Assembly (NCBI GenBank): GCA_010672785.1
Contig: JAAHFX010000003.1
Span: 186,001 to 250,000 of the forward strand
DNA length: 64,000 nucleotides
From: Sphaerospermopsis sp. SIO1G1
GTDB taxonomy: Bacteria; Cyanobacteriota; Cyanobacteriia; Cyanobacteriales; Nostocaceae
Direction of reading: 5' to 3'
Shown here: positions 1 through 8,531 of the stretch, one piece after another
Layout: each line of letters opens with the position of its first letter
How positions within the stretch are numbered: the first letter of the stretch is position 1
The notes under the pieces: model-generated
Seen by the model: the letters and a program-made list of their open reading frames with translations, nothing else
Databases searched by the model: none
What the model was told of the DNA's origin: nothing
Made by a program: the position numbers and the translations under genes

Positions 1-833
1 ATTCTAATTCCCACATTAGCAGTTTGGGCAAATTCATTTAATACAGTCGCTAAACCTCCTCTAGTTGCATCTCGCATTGCTTTAATTTCTGGACAAACTT
101 TGATAATTTCTGCCACCAATTCATGTAATGGTTGACAGTCACTTTCAATATCAGTTTCTAATTCCAATTCTCCTCTAGCGATTAAAATTGCAGTTCCATG
201 ATTACCAATTTCTCCATTCACAATTACCACATCACCGGGTTTAATATTGCGAGGAGAAATATCAATTCCTTCAGGAATAATACCAATACCAGCAGTATTT
301 ATAAACAGTTTATCAGCACAACCACGATTAACAACCTTCGTATCTCCCGTGACTATTTGTACTCCTGCTTTTTGTGCAGTTTCCTGCATACTCAGCACAA
401 CTTTTCGCAGAATTTCTAATTCTAAACCTTCTTCTAAAATCATACTACAAGTCAGATAAAGAGGTTTAGCACCACTCACAGCTAAATCATTAACAGTACC
501 ATTAACCGCCAACTCCCCAATATTTGAACCAGGAAAAAACAAAGGATCAACAACATAAGAATCAGTAGTAAAAGCTAACCTATTCCCTAACTTTCCCAAC
601 TCTGATAAATCAAACCTAGCTTGATCTTCCAACTGTGATAAAATCGGATTATCAAAACTATTTACAAACACATCATTAATCAAATCTCTCATAGCCTTTC
701 CACCGCTACCATGAGATAAATTAATGTGAGTATCCTTAACTTTATTGTTGCGACGACGCACCCTTTCCATCTGTTCAAACAGCGTGTTTTTAACTTCTTG
801 ATTATTGTCCAATTTCATATTAAACATCTTCAT
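1..833 (-). CDS. hypE: Hydrogenase maturation protein HypE, N-terminal part (cut by window start)
   Basis: HypE dehydrates the carbamoyl group delivered by HypF to a thiocyanate on its own C-terminal cysteine, supplying the CN ligands of the NiFe hydrogenase centre. The 277 codons visible read LSHGSGGKAM near residue 40, the conserved N-terminal glycine-rich motif, and end in MRDATRGGLATVLNEFA, the nucleotide-binding motif of the PurM/HypE fold. The catalytic C-terminus lies outside the window. Three in-frame ATGs (833, 827, 818) compete. I chose 833, which is preceded by a weak AAGAAG, but homologues may start later. It is the last gene visible of a minus-strand cluster hypF-hypC-hypD-tautomerase-hypE, and hypA/hypB may follow beyond the edge. 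The frame is intact, with no stop up to the window boundary. Confidence 0.95.
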   Translation of the reverse strand, partial: MKMFNMKLDNNQEVKNTLFEQMERVRRRNNKVKDTHINLSHGSGGKAMRDLINDVFVNSFDNPILSQLEDQARFDLSELGKLGNRLAFTTDSYVVDPLFFPGSNIGELAVNGTVNDLAVSGAKPLYLTCSMILEEGLELEILRKVVLSMQETAQKAGVQIVTGDTKVVNRGCADKLFINTAGIGIIPEGIDISPRNIKPGDVVIVNGEIGNHGTAILIARGELELETDIESDCQPLHELVAEIIKVCPEIKAMRDATRGGLATVLNEFAQTANVGIR

Positions 834-936
834 CTTATAAACTTCTTACTTAAAAAATCTTTCTTTTCTTTATTCTCTTTATTCTCTTTCTTCCTTCGTG
901 TCCTTCGCGTCCTTCGTGGTTAATTAAAAAAGAATT

Positions 937-967
937 GGTGCATTACACTATCGCTAATGCACCCTAC
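937..967. repeat. REP-like palindrome, copy 1
   Basis: A GGTGCATTA...TAATGCACCCTAC inverted repeat between hypE and the tautomerase gene. It belongs to a family of about 31-bp palindromes seen seven times in the window. The two copies immediately downstream of the RAYT transposase gene suggest that it mobilises them (inference). Confidence 0.75.
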
Positions 968-970
968 AAA

Positions 971-1186
971 TTACCTCCCAGTTTGATCATGTCTACCACT
1001 GTGTTTATCGGAGTGTAAAACACCACCAACCGCCCAATTTTCCCGTTCAAATTCATCAATATGAACAGTCACCCATTCAGGTCTAGTTCCCAACGCAGAA
1101 ACCAAAGCATCAGTGACAGCTTGGGCGACTTTTCGCTTCTTTTCTATAGAATGACCTTTACCAATTTGGACAGTTACAAATGCCAT
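971..1186 (-). CDS. Small 4-oxalocrotonate tautomerase-like protein of the hyp cluster, lacking Pro1
   Basis: This 71-residue protein has the size and pattern of the 4-oxalocrotonate tautomerase superfamily: an N-terminal beta strand (FVTVQIGKGHS), a helix with KRKVAQAVTDAL, then PEWVTVHIDEF. Family members use the amino-terminal proline, exposed after Met removal, as general base. Here codon 2 is GCA (Ala), so that residue is absent, although CCA would be one base away. A homologue is known in the extended hyp operon of Nostoc sp. PCC 7120 between hypD and hypE, so the position is conserved. Its role in hydrogenase maturation is unknown. Either it has a non-tautomerase function or activity was lost here. 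The start is fixed by the conserved beginning of the fold, and no upstream in-frame start fits better. Confidence 0.85.
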   Translation of the reverse strand: MAFVTVQIGKGHSIEKKRKVAQAVTDALVSALGTRPEWVTVHIDEFERENWAVGGVLHSDKHSGRHDQTGR

Positions 1187-1224
1187 AATAATTACCTCAA
1201 ATATTTATTGAATTTAATCATTAT

Positions 1225-2376
1225 TTAGCATAAAGTAACTGTTTCTTTTGTTTGTTTTGTAGCTGTTTTTGCCATTGTTTGTAATCTGCCATATTTATAA
1301 TATGCTGCACAAGCACCTTCTGAAGAAACCATACAAGCTCCGATAGGACTTTCAGGAGTACAAGCTGTGCCAAAAACTTTACATTCCCAAGGTTTTAAAA
1401 CTCCTTTTAAAATATCTCCACATTTACAGGCTTTGTGATCTGCAACTGTTAAATTAGGAATAGTAAATTTAACTTCTGCATCAAATTGGGAGTATTCTGA
1501 TCTAATTTTAAAACCGGAATTGGGTATTTCTCCTAAACCACGCCATGCAAATTTTTCACGGGGTTGAAAAACTTGATTCATAGCTTTTAATGCGTTTTTA
1601 TTTCCCGATGTTTCCACTAAACGATTATATTGATTTTCGACTTGACAACGGTTTTCAATTATTTGTTTTAATAACATCCAAATTGATTGGAAAATATCTA
1701 AAGGTTCAAAACCAGAAACAACGATGGGTTTATGATATTTTTGGGCGATAAATTCATAAGGTTCTGTACCAATTACCATACTCACATGACCAGGGCCAAT
1801 AAAACCATCAAGTTGTAAATCTGGGTTTTCTAATAATGCTTGCAGGGCGGGAATTACTAATACATGATTAGCAAATAAACTAAAATTAGGAATGTTTTCT
1901 GCTGCTGCTTGGAGGACTGTAAATGCTGTGCTGGGGGCGGTGGTTTCAAACCCTAAACCGAAGAATACTATTTCTTTATGGGGGTTTTCTTTGGCAATTT
2001 TAAGGCTATCCAAGGGGGAATAAACCATTCTAATATCTGCACCTTGAGCTTTTGCTTGTAATAAGCTGAATTTTGAACCAGGTACACGCATTGCATCGCC
2101 AAAGGTAGTAAAAATGATGTTGGGATTTTGACAAAGGGCGATCGCATCGTCTATTCTCCCTTTAGGCATGACACAAACTGGACAACCAGGGCCGTGTATA
2201 AGTTCAATGTTTTTGGGTAATATTTCTTCGATGCCATATTTAAAAATGGAATGGGTATGGCCACCGCACACTTCCATTATTTTTAAATGTTTGTCTATTT
2301 TTTTGCTAAGTTTAGCAATTTCTTTTTGTAAAGCTTGAGCTTTTTCTGGGTTGCGAAATTCGTCTACATATTTCAT
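1225..2376 (-). CDS. hypD: Hydrogenase maturation protein HypD
   Basis: HypD is the scaffold iron-sulfur protein on which, together with HypC, the Fe(CN)2CO unit is assembled before transfer to HupL. The 383-residue length is normal. Near residues 38-70 the sequence shows MEVCGGHTH and HGPGCPVC. The C-terminal part has HKACKCGDIL, WECKVFGTACTPE and SPIGACMVSSEGACAAYY, the cysteines expected for the 4Fe-4S cluster and active thiols. It lies 72 bp downstream of hypC and 38 bp upstream of the tautomerase gene on the same strand, consistent with one transcript. The hypC-hypD gap is purine-rich on the plus strand with ACGAAGG motifs and resembles a low-complexity cyanobacterial repeat. Confidence 0.97.
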   Translation of the reverse strand: MKYVDEFRNPEKAQALQKEIAKLSKKIDKHLKIMEVCGGHTHSIFKYGIEEILPKNIELIHGPGCPVCVMPKGRIDDAIALCQNPNIIFTTFGDAMRVPGSKFSLLQAKAQGADIRMVYSPLDSLKIAKENPHKEIVFFGLGFETTAPSTAFTVLQAAAENIPNFSLFANHVLVIPALQALLENPDLQLDGFIGPGHVSMVIGTEPYEFIAQKYHKPIVVSGFEPLDIFQSIWMLLKQIIENRCQVENQYNRLVETSGNKNALKAMNQVFQPREKFAWRGLGEIPNSGFKIRSEYSQFDAEVKFTIPNLTVADHKACKCGDILKGVLKPWECKVFGTACTPESPIGACMVSSEGACAAYYKYGRLQTMAKTATKQTKETVTLC

Positions 2377-2448
2377 ATTTTTATTGAACCACGAAGGTAC
2401 GAAGGAAACGAAGGAAGAGGAGGAAGAAAGAAGAGAATAAGAGTTTTT

Positions 2449-2697
2449 TTAGATGTATGTTTGGGCTATTTCTTCTAGGAGTTTTAAGGTTTCTTTTGCT
2501 TCTTGTTCGTTAATTCTGTTCATGGCAAAACCGACGTGAACAAGTACCCAATCTCCTATACATTTTTCTGGGGGATGTTGTCCGTCTACGATGCAAGCTA
2601 TGTTTATTTGTCGTTTTACTCCGCCGACGTTTACCATTGCTAGTTTATGTTGTGGGTTGGTTATTTCTACAATTTGTCCGGGTATTCCTAAACACAT
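2449..2697 (-). CDS. hypC: Hydrogenase maturation chaperone HypC
   Basis: HypC/HupF chaperones bind HypD and then the apo large subunit through their N-terminal cysteine, which becomes residue 1 after Met removal. The 82-residue protein begins MCLGIPGQIVEI, the invariant motif with the essential Cys2, followed by the small beta-barrel signature ANVGGVKRQINIACI-like segment and DWVLVHVGFAMNRINEQEA. It lies between hypF and hypD on the same strand. It should act specifically on HupL, encoded about 10 kb away in the opposite orientation. The start is certain because Cys2 must follow Met. Confidence 0.97.
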   Translation of the reverse strand: MCLGIPGQIVEITNPQHKLAMVNVGGVKRQINIACIVDGQHPPEKCIGDWVLVHVGFAMNRINEQEAKETLKLLEEIAQTYI

Positions 2698-2722
2698 TTT
2701 TTAGTTTCCTTTTTTAAGTTCT

Positions 2723-2789
2723 AGATCCCCGACTTCTTAAGTCTAGATTTATTAAGAAAATACGAATTATTATTAGAAGTCGGGGATCT
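2723..2789. repeat. 15-bp inverted repeat in the hypF-hypC gap
   Basis: AGATCCCCGACTTCT at 2723-2737 and its exact complement at 2775-2789 enclose a 37-nt loop. The second arm runs into the hypF stop codon. Such GATCCCCGA/TCGGGGATC arms recur as dispersed cyanobacterial palindromes. A related 13-bp pair lies at 10006-10074. On the hypF-hypC transcript it would form a strong hairpin that could attenuate transcription or protect hypF mRNA (inference). Confidence 0.85.
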
Positions 2790-5140
2790 TATTGTTCATT
2801 TTTTTTGTATTTAGCCGCCGTAATAACAGCTTGTCCTAATGATATTCCCCCATCGTTTGCTGGTACTATGCTATGGGTGAGGACTTTGATTCCTAGTTGT
2901 TTTAATCTTTTGTTGGTTTGTTGTAAAAGTATCTGATTTTGAAATACTCCTCCTGTTAAGATAACTTGACTGAATTGGTAGGTTTGGGAAATTTGGTTAA
3001 CTATTTGGGTGACTAAAATAGATAAACTTATATGAAATTTTGCAGATATTTTTGCTGGTGAGGTTTGCTGCTTCAGGTCTTTTAATATTCCTAACCACAT
3101 TGGGCTAAAATCTATATAATAAATTTTATCTAATTTTTCAATTTGGAAGAGGTAATTTAGAGTTTCTTTATCATTGTTTAATATATTAATATCAGCGATC
3201 GCTTCCATTTCTATCGCTGCTTTTCCTTCATAACTGCACTCTTCTCGACATATACCTATAGCTGCTGCTACTGCATCAAATAATCTTCCTACTGATGATG
3301 CTGGGGGGGAGTTAATGTTTTTGTCTATGATCTGATTGAGTAATTTTAATGGTTTTTTCTCCAAGAATTTGATAATATCTAACTCAGCATATTCTTGTTT
3401 TACTTCTTCCCAATTAAAAGCACTTTGTAAATGGGCATAGGTGTTTCTCCAAGGTTGATAAATTGCCTGTTCTCCTCCTATCATAGCTATGGGTTTAAAT
3501 GTTGCTAATCTTTGATAATTTTGATAATCAGCTAATAAAAATTCCCCTCCCCATAATTTCCCATCTTCCCCATATCCTAAACCATCAAAAGCAATTCCTA
3601 AGACTGGTTTCGTGTTTAAAGGAAGTTGATTTTCTGCCATACAAGCAGCGATATGGGCGTGATGATGTTGAATTTCTGTGATTTGGATATTGTTAGTTTC
3701 GGCTAATTCTTGACCTAGTTTTGATGATAGATATTCTGGATGTTTATCAATAGCTAAAATTTCTGGTTGATGTTGAAATAAATTTAGATATAAATTCAAA
3801 GTCTCTTGATAAGCATTAAAAGCAGCAGCGTTTTCTAAATCTCCTAAATGTTGGGATAAAATCGCCTCACCTTCCCTTAACAAACAAAAGGTATTTTTTA
3901 ACTCACTCCCCATTGCTAAAATAGGCGGTATTTTTTCAAAACCAGGAGGTAAAATAATTGGTGCTGGTGCATATCCCCTCGCACGTCTGAGGATTTGGAT
4001 TTTATCATCAACTACCCTGACAACCGAATCATCAACCCGGTTAACAATATCTCGGTTATGTAATAAAAAATAATCTGCTATTTTTCCTAACTTTTGTTTA
4101 GCATCTTCATTATTTATACATTGTGGTTGATCAGAAATATTACCGCTAGTTAAAACTATGGGGCGGTTCATTCTTCTGAGAATTAAATGATGTAAAGGAG
4201 TATAGGGTAACATAAAACCCAAATTATTTTGCCCCGGTGCAACACCACCAGCAACTTTTTTATCTGGTTTTATTTCTAATAAAACAATCGGTGCAGCCGG
4301 ACTATTTAATACCTTTTTTTCTAACTCAGAAACATAACAATATTCAGATATAATATTCATATCCCTAGCCATCAAAGCTAAAGGTTTATGATAACGTTTT
4401 TTCCGTTCTCTTAATTTTTTAACTGCCATTTCTTGAGTAGCATCACAAGCTAAATGAAAACCACCCAAACCCTTAATAGCAATAATTTCACCCTTTTGTA
4501 ATAAAGTACAAACTGCATCCACATCATCCAACATCGAGAACATATCAGCAATCACAGGTTGAGCATCAGCACGTTCTAACCAAGCACTTGGCCCACATTT
4601 AAAACACGCCACAGGTTGAGCATGAAAACGTCTATTTTCTACATCTTGATATTCCGTTTCACAATTCTCACACATCGGAAAATCAACCATACTCGTATTA
4701 TTTCTATCGTAAGGAATAGTCCGAATAATAGTTAACCGAGGACCACAATGAGTACAATTAGTAAAAGGATAACGAAAATAACGACTTAGAGGATCAAAAA
4801 TCTCCCTTTGACATTCAGAACAAGTAGCTGCATCAGCAGCAATTTCCGTTTTAATAGTATTACTAACACTGTGAGAAATAACAAAATCATCAACATCAAA
4901 CTCACCCAAATATTCACTTCTCACCACCTCATTAATCTTCCCCAAAGGCGGACATTCCTGATATAACTTATTAACAAACTCCGTAATTTTATCCTCACTT
5001 CCATAAACCCGAATTAACACCCCATCTCCATCATTACAAACATCACCCTTCAACCCACAAACCTTAGCCAAACGATAAACAGTAGGACGAAAACCCACAC
5101 CTTGAACAGTACCCCGAACCCGAATTTCTTCTCTTCTCAT
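2789..5140 (-). CDS. hypF: Carbamoyltransferase HypF
   Basis: HypF uses carbamoyl phosphate and ATP to make carbamoyl-adenylate and transfers the group to HypE as the first step of cyanide ligand synthesis. The 783 residues show the full architecture. There is an acylphosphatase domain (RGTVQGVGFRPTVYRLA, residues about 8-25). Two zinc-finger modules follow (CSECQREIF...CTHCGPR and CENCETEYQ...CFKCGP, about 105-185). Then come a YrdC-like domain (GEIIAIKGLGGFHLACDA, about 215) and a Kae1-like C-terminal domain with HHHAHIAACMAEN. It lies 42 bp downstream of the NHL gene, and the gap contains a TCTCTGCG-type heptamer/octamer repeat. No defects were seen. The ATG start immediately precedes the acylphosphatase domain. 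Confidence 0.97.
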   Translation of the reverse strand: MRREEIRVRGTVQGVGFRPTVYRLAKVCGLKGDVCNDGDGVLIRVYGSEDKITEFVNKLYQECPPLGKINEVVRSEYLGEFDVDDFVISHSVSNTIKTEIAADAATCSECQREIFDPLSRYFRYPFTNCTHCGPRLTIIRTIPYDRNNTSMVDFPMCENCETEYQDVENRRFHAQPVACFKCGPSAWLERADAQPVIADMFSMLDDVDAVCTLLQKGEIIAIKGLGGFHLACDATQEMAVKKLRERKKRYHKPLALMARDMNIISEYCYVSELEKKVLNSPAAPIVLLEIKPDKKVAGGVAPGQNNLGFMLPYTPLHHLILRRMNRPIVLTSGNISDQPQCINNEDAKQKLGKIADYFLLHNRDIVNRVDDSVVRVVDDKIQILRRARGYAPAPIILPPGFEKIPPILAMGSELKNTFCLLREGEAILSQHLGDLENAAAFNAYQETLNLYLNLFQHQPEILAIDKHPEYLSSKLGQELAETNNIQITEIQHHHAHIAACMAENQLPLNTKPVLGIAFDGLGYGEDGKLWGGEFLLADYQNYQRLATFKPIAMIGGEQAIYQPWRNTYAHLQSAFNWEEVKQEYAELDIIKFLEKKPLKLLNQIIDKNINSPPASSVGRLFDAVAAAIGICREECSYEGKAAIEMEAIADINILNNDKETLNYLFQIEKLDKIYYIDFSPMWLGILKDLKQQTSPAKISAKFHISLSILVTQIVNQISQTYQFSQVILTGGVFQNQILLQQTNKRLKQLGIKVLTHSIVPANDGGISLGQAVITAAKYKKNEQ

Positions 5141-5182
5141 TATTCTCCTCTGCGTCTCTGCGTCTCTGCGTGAAATAAAAGA

Positions 5183-6346
5183 TTAAAAAATCAAAACTCG
5201 ATTATTCCCAGAATCAGAAATTACCACATTTTCCCCACAAACATTAATTCCATAACACCAATTTAGACTTTCCCGACTTGGTAAACCAAAATTCCTATTT
5301 TCACTCTTACTAGTAAAACTATCCTGTCCAAAAATTACATCTGCATCTGCACCCTGTAACAAAAAAATATTATCCCTTTTTTTCCATCCTAACAAACGAG
5401 AATTAGCAGTATCAGCAACTATTAAATAATCTTGCCAAACATCCACCCCATAAGGCATACTCAAACTACTACGACTAGGAAAATAAACACCTTGATTTAA
5501 TTCCACAAAATTAAAATTTTTCTGTCCCAAAACCACCGCACAAAGACTATTATTTTCTATCGGTATACCTTCCCAAATCATCACCCGATTATTACCCGCA
5601 TCTGTAACAATTAAATTACCATTCCAAATACTAATATCATGACACCAACGCATACTAGCAGCAGTAGGAGAACCACCCCCATTTTCATTCCGAGAAATCA
5701 TATTTGGTTGTCCTAAAACTATATCCGCAGGTTGTCCATTTTCCGTCGGTAAACTCTGCCAAATTAATAATCTTCTATTTCCCGTATCGGCAACAAATAA
5801 CTTATTTTCATAACATAAAATTCCATAGGGCCAATGTAAAGTATTAGCTGCCGGTTGTTGACTTCCACGGTTAGATTCATTAGCAATAAAATTACTTTGT
5901 CCTAACACTAAATCGGCGGGTTGATTATTTTCAGTGGGAAGATTATGCCATATTAAAATTCTGTGATTCCAAGCATCAGCAACAGCTAAACCATCACCAT
6001 ATTTACAAACCCCTGTAGGAACACTAAATGTATTTTTTGCTGGTGTACCTTTGGCATTTTGTCCTTCACTAAAAAAGTCTGGTTGTCCGATAATTAAATC
6101 TGCCGGTTGGTTATCTTCTGTGGGTAAATTTTGCCATCCTAATAAACGATGATGTCCGGTATCAGATACCCATAATGGGCCAGTTGGTGAGATTAAATAA
6201 GCTGCACGGGGTGCGAACATTGTTGTGGGAGTTGGTGCAAGAGGTATGATTATTTGTTCGGGTTTGTGAGGGTTTCCTAAGATTATTTTTGCATCGTTGG
6301 TTGGTAGGAGTATTTGGGTTATATTTTCAGTTTTATGATTCAACAT
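5183..6346 (-). CDS. NHL-repeat beta-propeller protein of the extended hyp operon
   Basis: This 387-residue protein consists of about six NHL-type repeats with recurring blocks such as VADAWNHRILIWHNLPTE, VADTGNRRLLIWQSLPTE and VTDAGNNRVMIWEGIPIE, each followed by a LVLGQ/VIFGQ strand. This predicts a beta-propeller for protein binding. It has no signal peptide. A comparable gene directly upstream of hypF is described in the extended hyp operon of Nostoc sp. PCC 7120, so it may serve hydrogenase maturation or stability, but no biochemical role is established that I know of. Upstream lies a 448-bp gene-free stretch, so a promoter for NHL-hypFCD-E could sit there. The DNA is low in GC and codon use matches its neighbours. 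Confidence 0.85.
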   Translation of the reverse strand: MLNHKTENITQILLPTNDAKIILGNPHKPEQIIIPLAPTPTTMFAPRAAYLISPTGPLWVSDTGHHRLLGWQNLPTEDNQPADLIIGQPDFFSEGQNAKGTPAKNTFSVPTGVCKYGDGLAVADAWNHRILIWHNLPTENNQPADLVLGQSNFIANESNRGSQQPAANTLHWPYGILCYENKLFVADTGNRRLLIWQSLPTENGQPADIVLGQPNMISRNENGGGSPTAASMRWCHDISIWNGNLIVTDAGNNRVMIWEGIPIENNSLCAVVLGQKNFNFVELNQGVYFPSRSSLSMPYGVDVWQDYLIVADTANSRLLGWKKRDNIFLLQGADADVIFGQDSFTSKSENRNFGLPSRESLNWCYGINVCGENVVISDSGNNRVLIF

Positions 6347-6800
6347 TTATGGATTTCAATAGTAAAAATCAGAAACTTTATATTAATTTATCCATAATTT
6401 ATATAACTTAGTGTTTAATTAATAACATTTTTGTCATAATCAGGATATCCAGGATTATAGGATTTACAGGATAGTAATTTATCTATTACGAAATACTATC
6501 AAACTCTCATGTTTCCATTTTATCTTTCTCACAGTTACTAGTTTGTTCCATTATTTTCATAACTTACGCAAAATATACTTAAAATACTGTCATTGCGACG
6601 AAAGAAAGCAATCTCAAACCCCGACATTTCATTCAAATACGTAAGTCCTAATTTTTTTAATAACAAGATTTTAAAAATAGCAAATTAAACACTAAATAAA
6701 ATCCTGTAAATCTTGTAATCTTGATCATCCTAATTCTGAAAAAATATACAAATAAATATGATACAATTCATAAATAACATCCATTGAGAGGATAGTGAAA
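6347..6800. other. Gene-free spacer upstream of the NHL/hyp genes
   Basis: No supported ORF. It contains one ACTTACGCA-type MITE-like repeat (6561-6650) and several ATCAGGATATCCAGGATTATAGGATTT-like low-complexity words. It is flanked by divergent genes (NHL on minus, Uma2 on plus), so promoters for both are expected here, but I could not identify convincing boxes. Confidence 0.6.
6561..6650. repeat. ACTTACGCA-family MITE-like repeat, copy A
   Basis: The ends AACTTACGCA and GTAAGTCCTA are imperfect inverted repeats. The core reads TGTCATTGCGACGAAAGAAA and AGCAATCTCAAACC. The same core occurs in inverse orientation at 40379-40471 and in the same orientation at 49211-49278, with a degenerate copy near 29069-29141. 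There is no ORF inside. Confidence 0.75.
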
Positions 6801-7544
6801 ATGTATCAAACAGATCCGCCACTTTCCCCTAAAGAAACATTACCAACTATGTATGATCTTCCTAGCGAAGATCCAGAGGAGCGAGGTTTGCCAGATCAAT
6901 TTCATCTACTACAACCACAATTATTAACTGATAGCTTCCAACCTAAAAATTATTCTTTTGGGGAGATATTTACTGGTAGCGATATCAATCTTTATTATGA
7001 TTTGCGTCATACTTTATGGTATAAAAGACCAGATTGGTTTGCAGCTTTAGGTGTACCAAATTTGTATGAAAATCGGGATTTAAGATTAAGTTATGTTGTC
7101 TGGCAAGAGGGAGTAAATCCTTATATTATGGTAGAATTACTATCACCAGGAACTGAAAAAGAAGACTTGGGGCAAACTTTAAGAGATGTAGAAAAACCAC
7201 CAACTAAGTGGGAAGTTTATGAACAAATTTTGAGAGTTCCTTATTATGCTATTTTTGATAGATACAAGTCAGAATTTAAGATGTTTCAATTAAATGGCAC
7301 TAGTTATTCTCAAGTTGCTTTATCAGATAATCGTTTTTGGATGCCAGATATAGAATTGGGTTTAGGTGTTTGGATAGGTAAATATAAAGGTGTGGAAATG
7401 TCTTGGTTACGTTGGTATGATGCTGAGGGAAATTGGCTTTTAACTGGTGAGGAACAAAAAGGAAAATTACTTGAAGAGGAAAAACTAAAAACAGAAAAAT
7501 TATTAGCACAATTAAAAGCTTTGGGAATAAAACCTAATTTATAG
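6801..7544 (+). CDS. Uma2 (DUF820) family putative endonuclease
   Basis: Uma2 proteins have a PD-(D/E)XK restriction-like fold and are greatly expanded in cyanobacteria. Their biological target is unknown. This one is 247 residues with a longer N-terminal lead than usual. The core contains VWQEGVNPYIMVELLSPGTEKEDLG, carrying the conserved acidic and ELLSPGTE-type motif, and WEVYEQILRVPYYAIFDRY. The C-terminus is a charged coiled-coil-like tail (EEQKGKLLEEEKLKTEKLLAQL). I chose ATG 6801, which has AGAGG about 10 nt upstream. An in-frame GTG at 6795 is too close to that site. It sits inside the hyp region on the opposite strand, so it is probably an insertion relative to the ancestral gene order. 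Confidence 0.8.
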   Translation: MYQTDPPLSPKETLPTMYDLPSEDPEERGLPDQFHLLQPQLLTDSFQPKNYSFGEIFTGSDINLYYDLRHTLWYKRPDWFAALGVPNLYENRDLRLSYVVWQEGVNPYIMVELLSPGTEKEDLGQTLRDVEKPPTKWEVYEQILRVPYYAIFDRYKSEFKMFQLNGTSYSQVALSDNRFWMPDIELGLGVWIGKYKGVEMSWLRWYDAEGNWLLTGEEQKGKLLEEEKLKTEKLLAQLKALGIKPNL

Positions 7545-7635
7545 CAAGTTCCAGAAAAAATCAAATCATCGAGGGAGCAATATGCTCCCATGATAATGCT
7601 TGAAATTGTGTGTGTGGTTAAATCTGTTTGCAAAT

Positions 7636-8361
7636 TTACATAGTAGCAAATTGTTTTTCAACTGCTTTATGGTCTTGCTTCCAAGCTGTGTAGAATTGAC
7701 TAGACATGGAATCTGGAAAAATGTCTTCTTGGTCAGCTTCAATTCCTGATACTATTGCAGCACCAATATCAGCAGGGCTAGTTTTGGCCATGTCAACCCC
7801 TGCTAACATATCTGTGTCAACTGCACCAGGGAAGACACCATGAACCGCGATACCTTTTGCGGCTACACTGGCCCGTAGTGATTGAGTCATTGACCAAGCA
7901 GCAGCTTTGGAAGCATTATAAACAGATATTCCAGGCATACTAGCTAGTGCAACTAAGGTAAGTATATTCACAATTGCACCACCATTATTACTTTCTATGA
8001 CTGGAACAAAAGCCCGCGCCATGTTTAATGAACCATAGAAATTAGTCTCAAACTGTTTGGAGATGGTTTCATTAGGAATCTCCAAGATATCTCCAAACTC
8101 AAGAATACCAGCATTATTGATGAGTAGATTAACATCAGTTGCCTGTTTTGTGATTCCGTTGATAATTTCCTGGTTTGTAACATCAAGTTGGAGAGGGATA
8201 ACTCGACTAGTATCCAATGCTGTTACTGTTTCTAAGTTATTGATATTGCGGGCAGTTGCATATACTTTCTTCACACCAGCTTCTAAAAGTGTTTTCACGA
8301 TCGCCAAACCAATACCGCGATTTGCACCAGTAACCAAAGCAGTTGCATTTTGAATTTTCAT
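7636..8361 (-). CDS. SDR-family NAD(P)-dependent oxidoreductase
   Basis: A classical short-chain dehydrogenase of about 241 residues. The N-terminal cofactor motif TGANRGIG follows MKIQNATALV. NNAG is present (LLINNAGILEFGD). The catalytic YNASK lies near residue 150, and PGAVDTDM near residue 183. At the usual catalytic serine position, 13 residues before the Tyr, the sequence reads NILTL, so threonine replaces serine. Substrate is not predictable. I chose the internal ATG at 8361 because the Rossmann strand follows it directly. An in-frame start at 8412 would add 17 basic residues. It is divergent from a LysR gene 170 bp away, a typical regulator/target pair. Confidence 0.85.
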   Translation of the reverse strand: MKIQNATALVTGANRGIGLAIVKTLLEAGVKKVYATARNINNLETVTALDTSRVIPLQLDVTNQEIINGITKQATDVNLLINNAGILEFGDILEIPNETISKQFETNFYGSLNMARAFVPVIESNNGGAIVNILTLVALASMPGISVYNASKAAAWSMTQSLRASVAAKGIAVHGVFPGAVDTDMLAGVDMAKTSPADIGAAIVSGIEADQEDIFPDSMSSQFYTAWKQDHKAVEKQFATM

Positions 8362-8531
8362 AATTTTATCTTTTGTGTGGTTTGTTCGTTGCTTGAATTT
8401 CGACTTAACCAAACTATACTTGCTGTGGAAAAAGCAATAAATACAAATTTATGAATTACTCTCGTGCATTTTACGCATTAATTATTTAATGTTATAGATC
8501 CATAGGAAAAATTAGTGTTTATAATTCAGCA

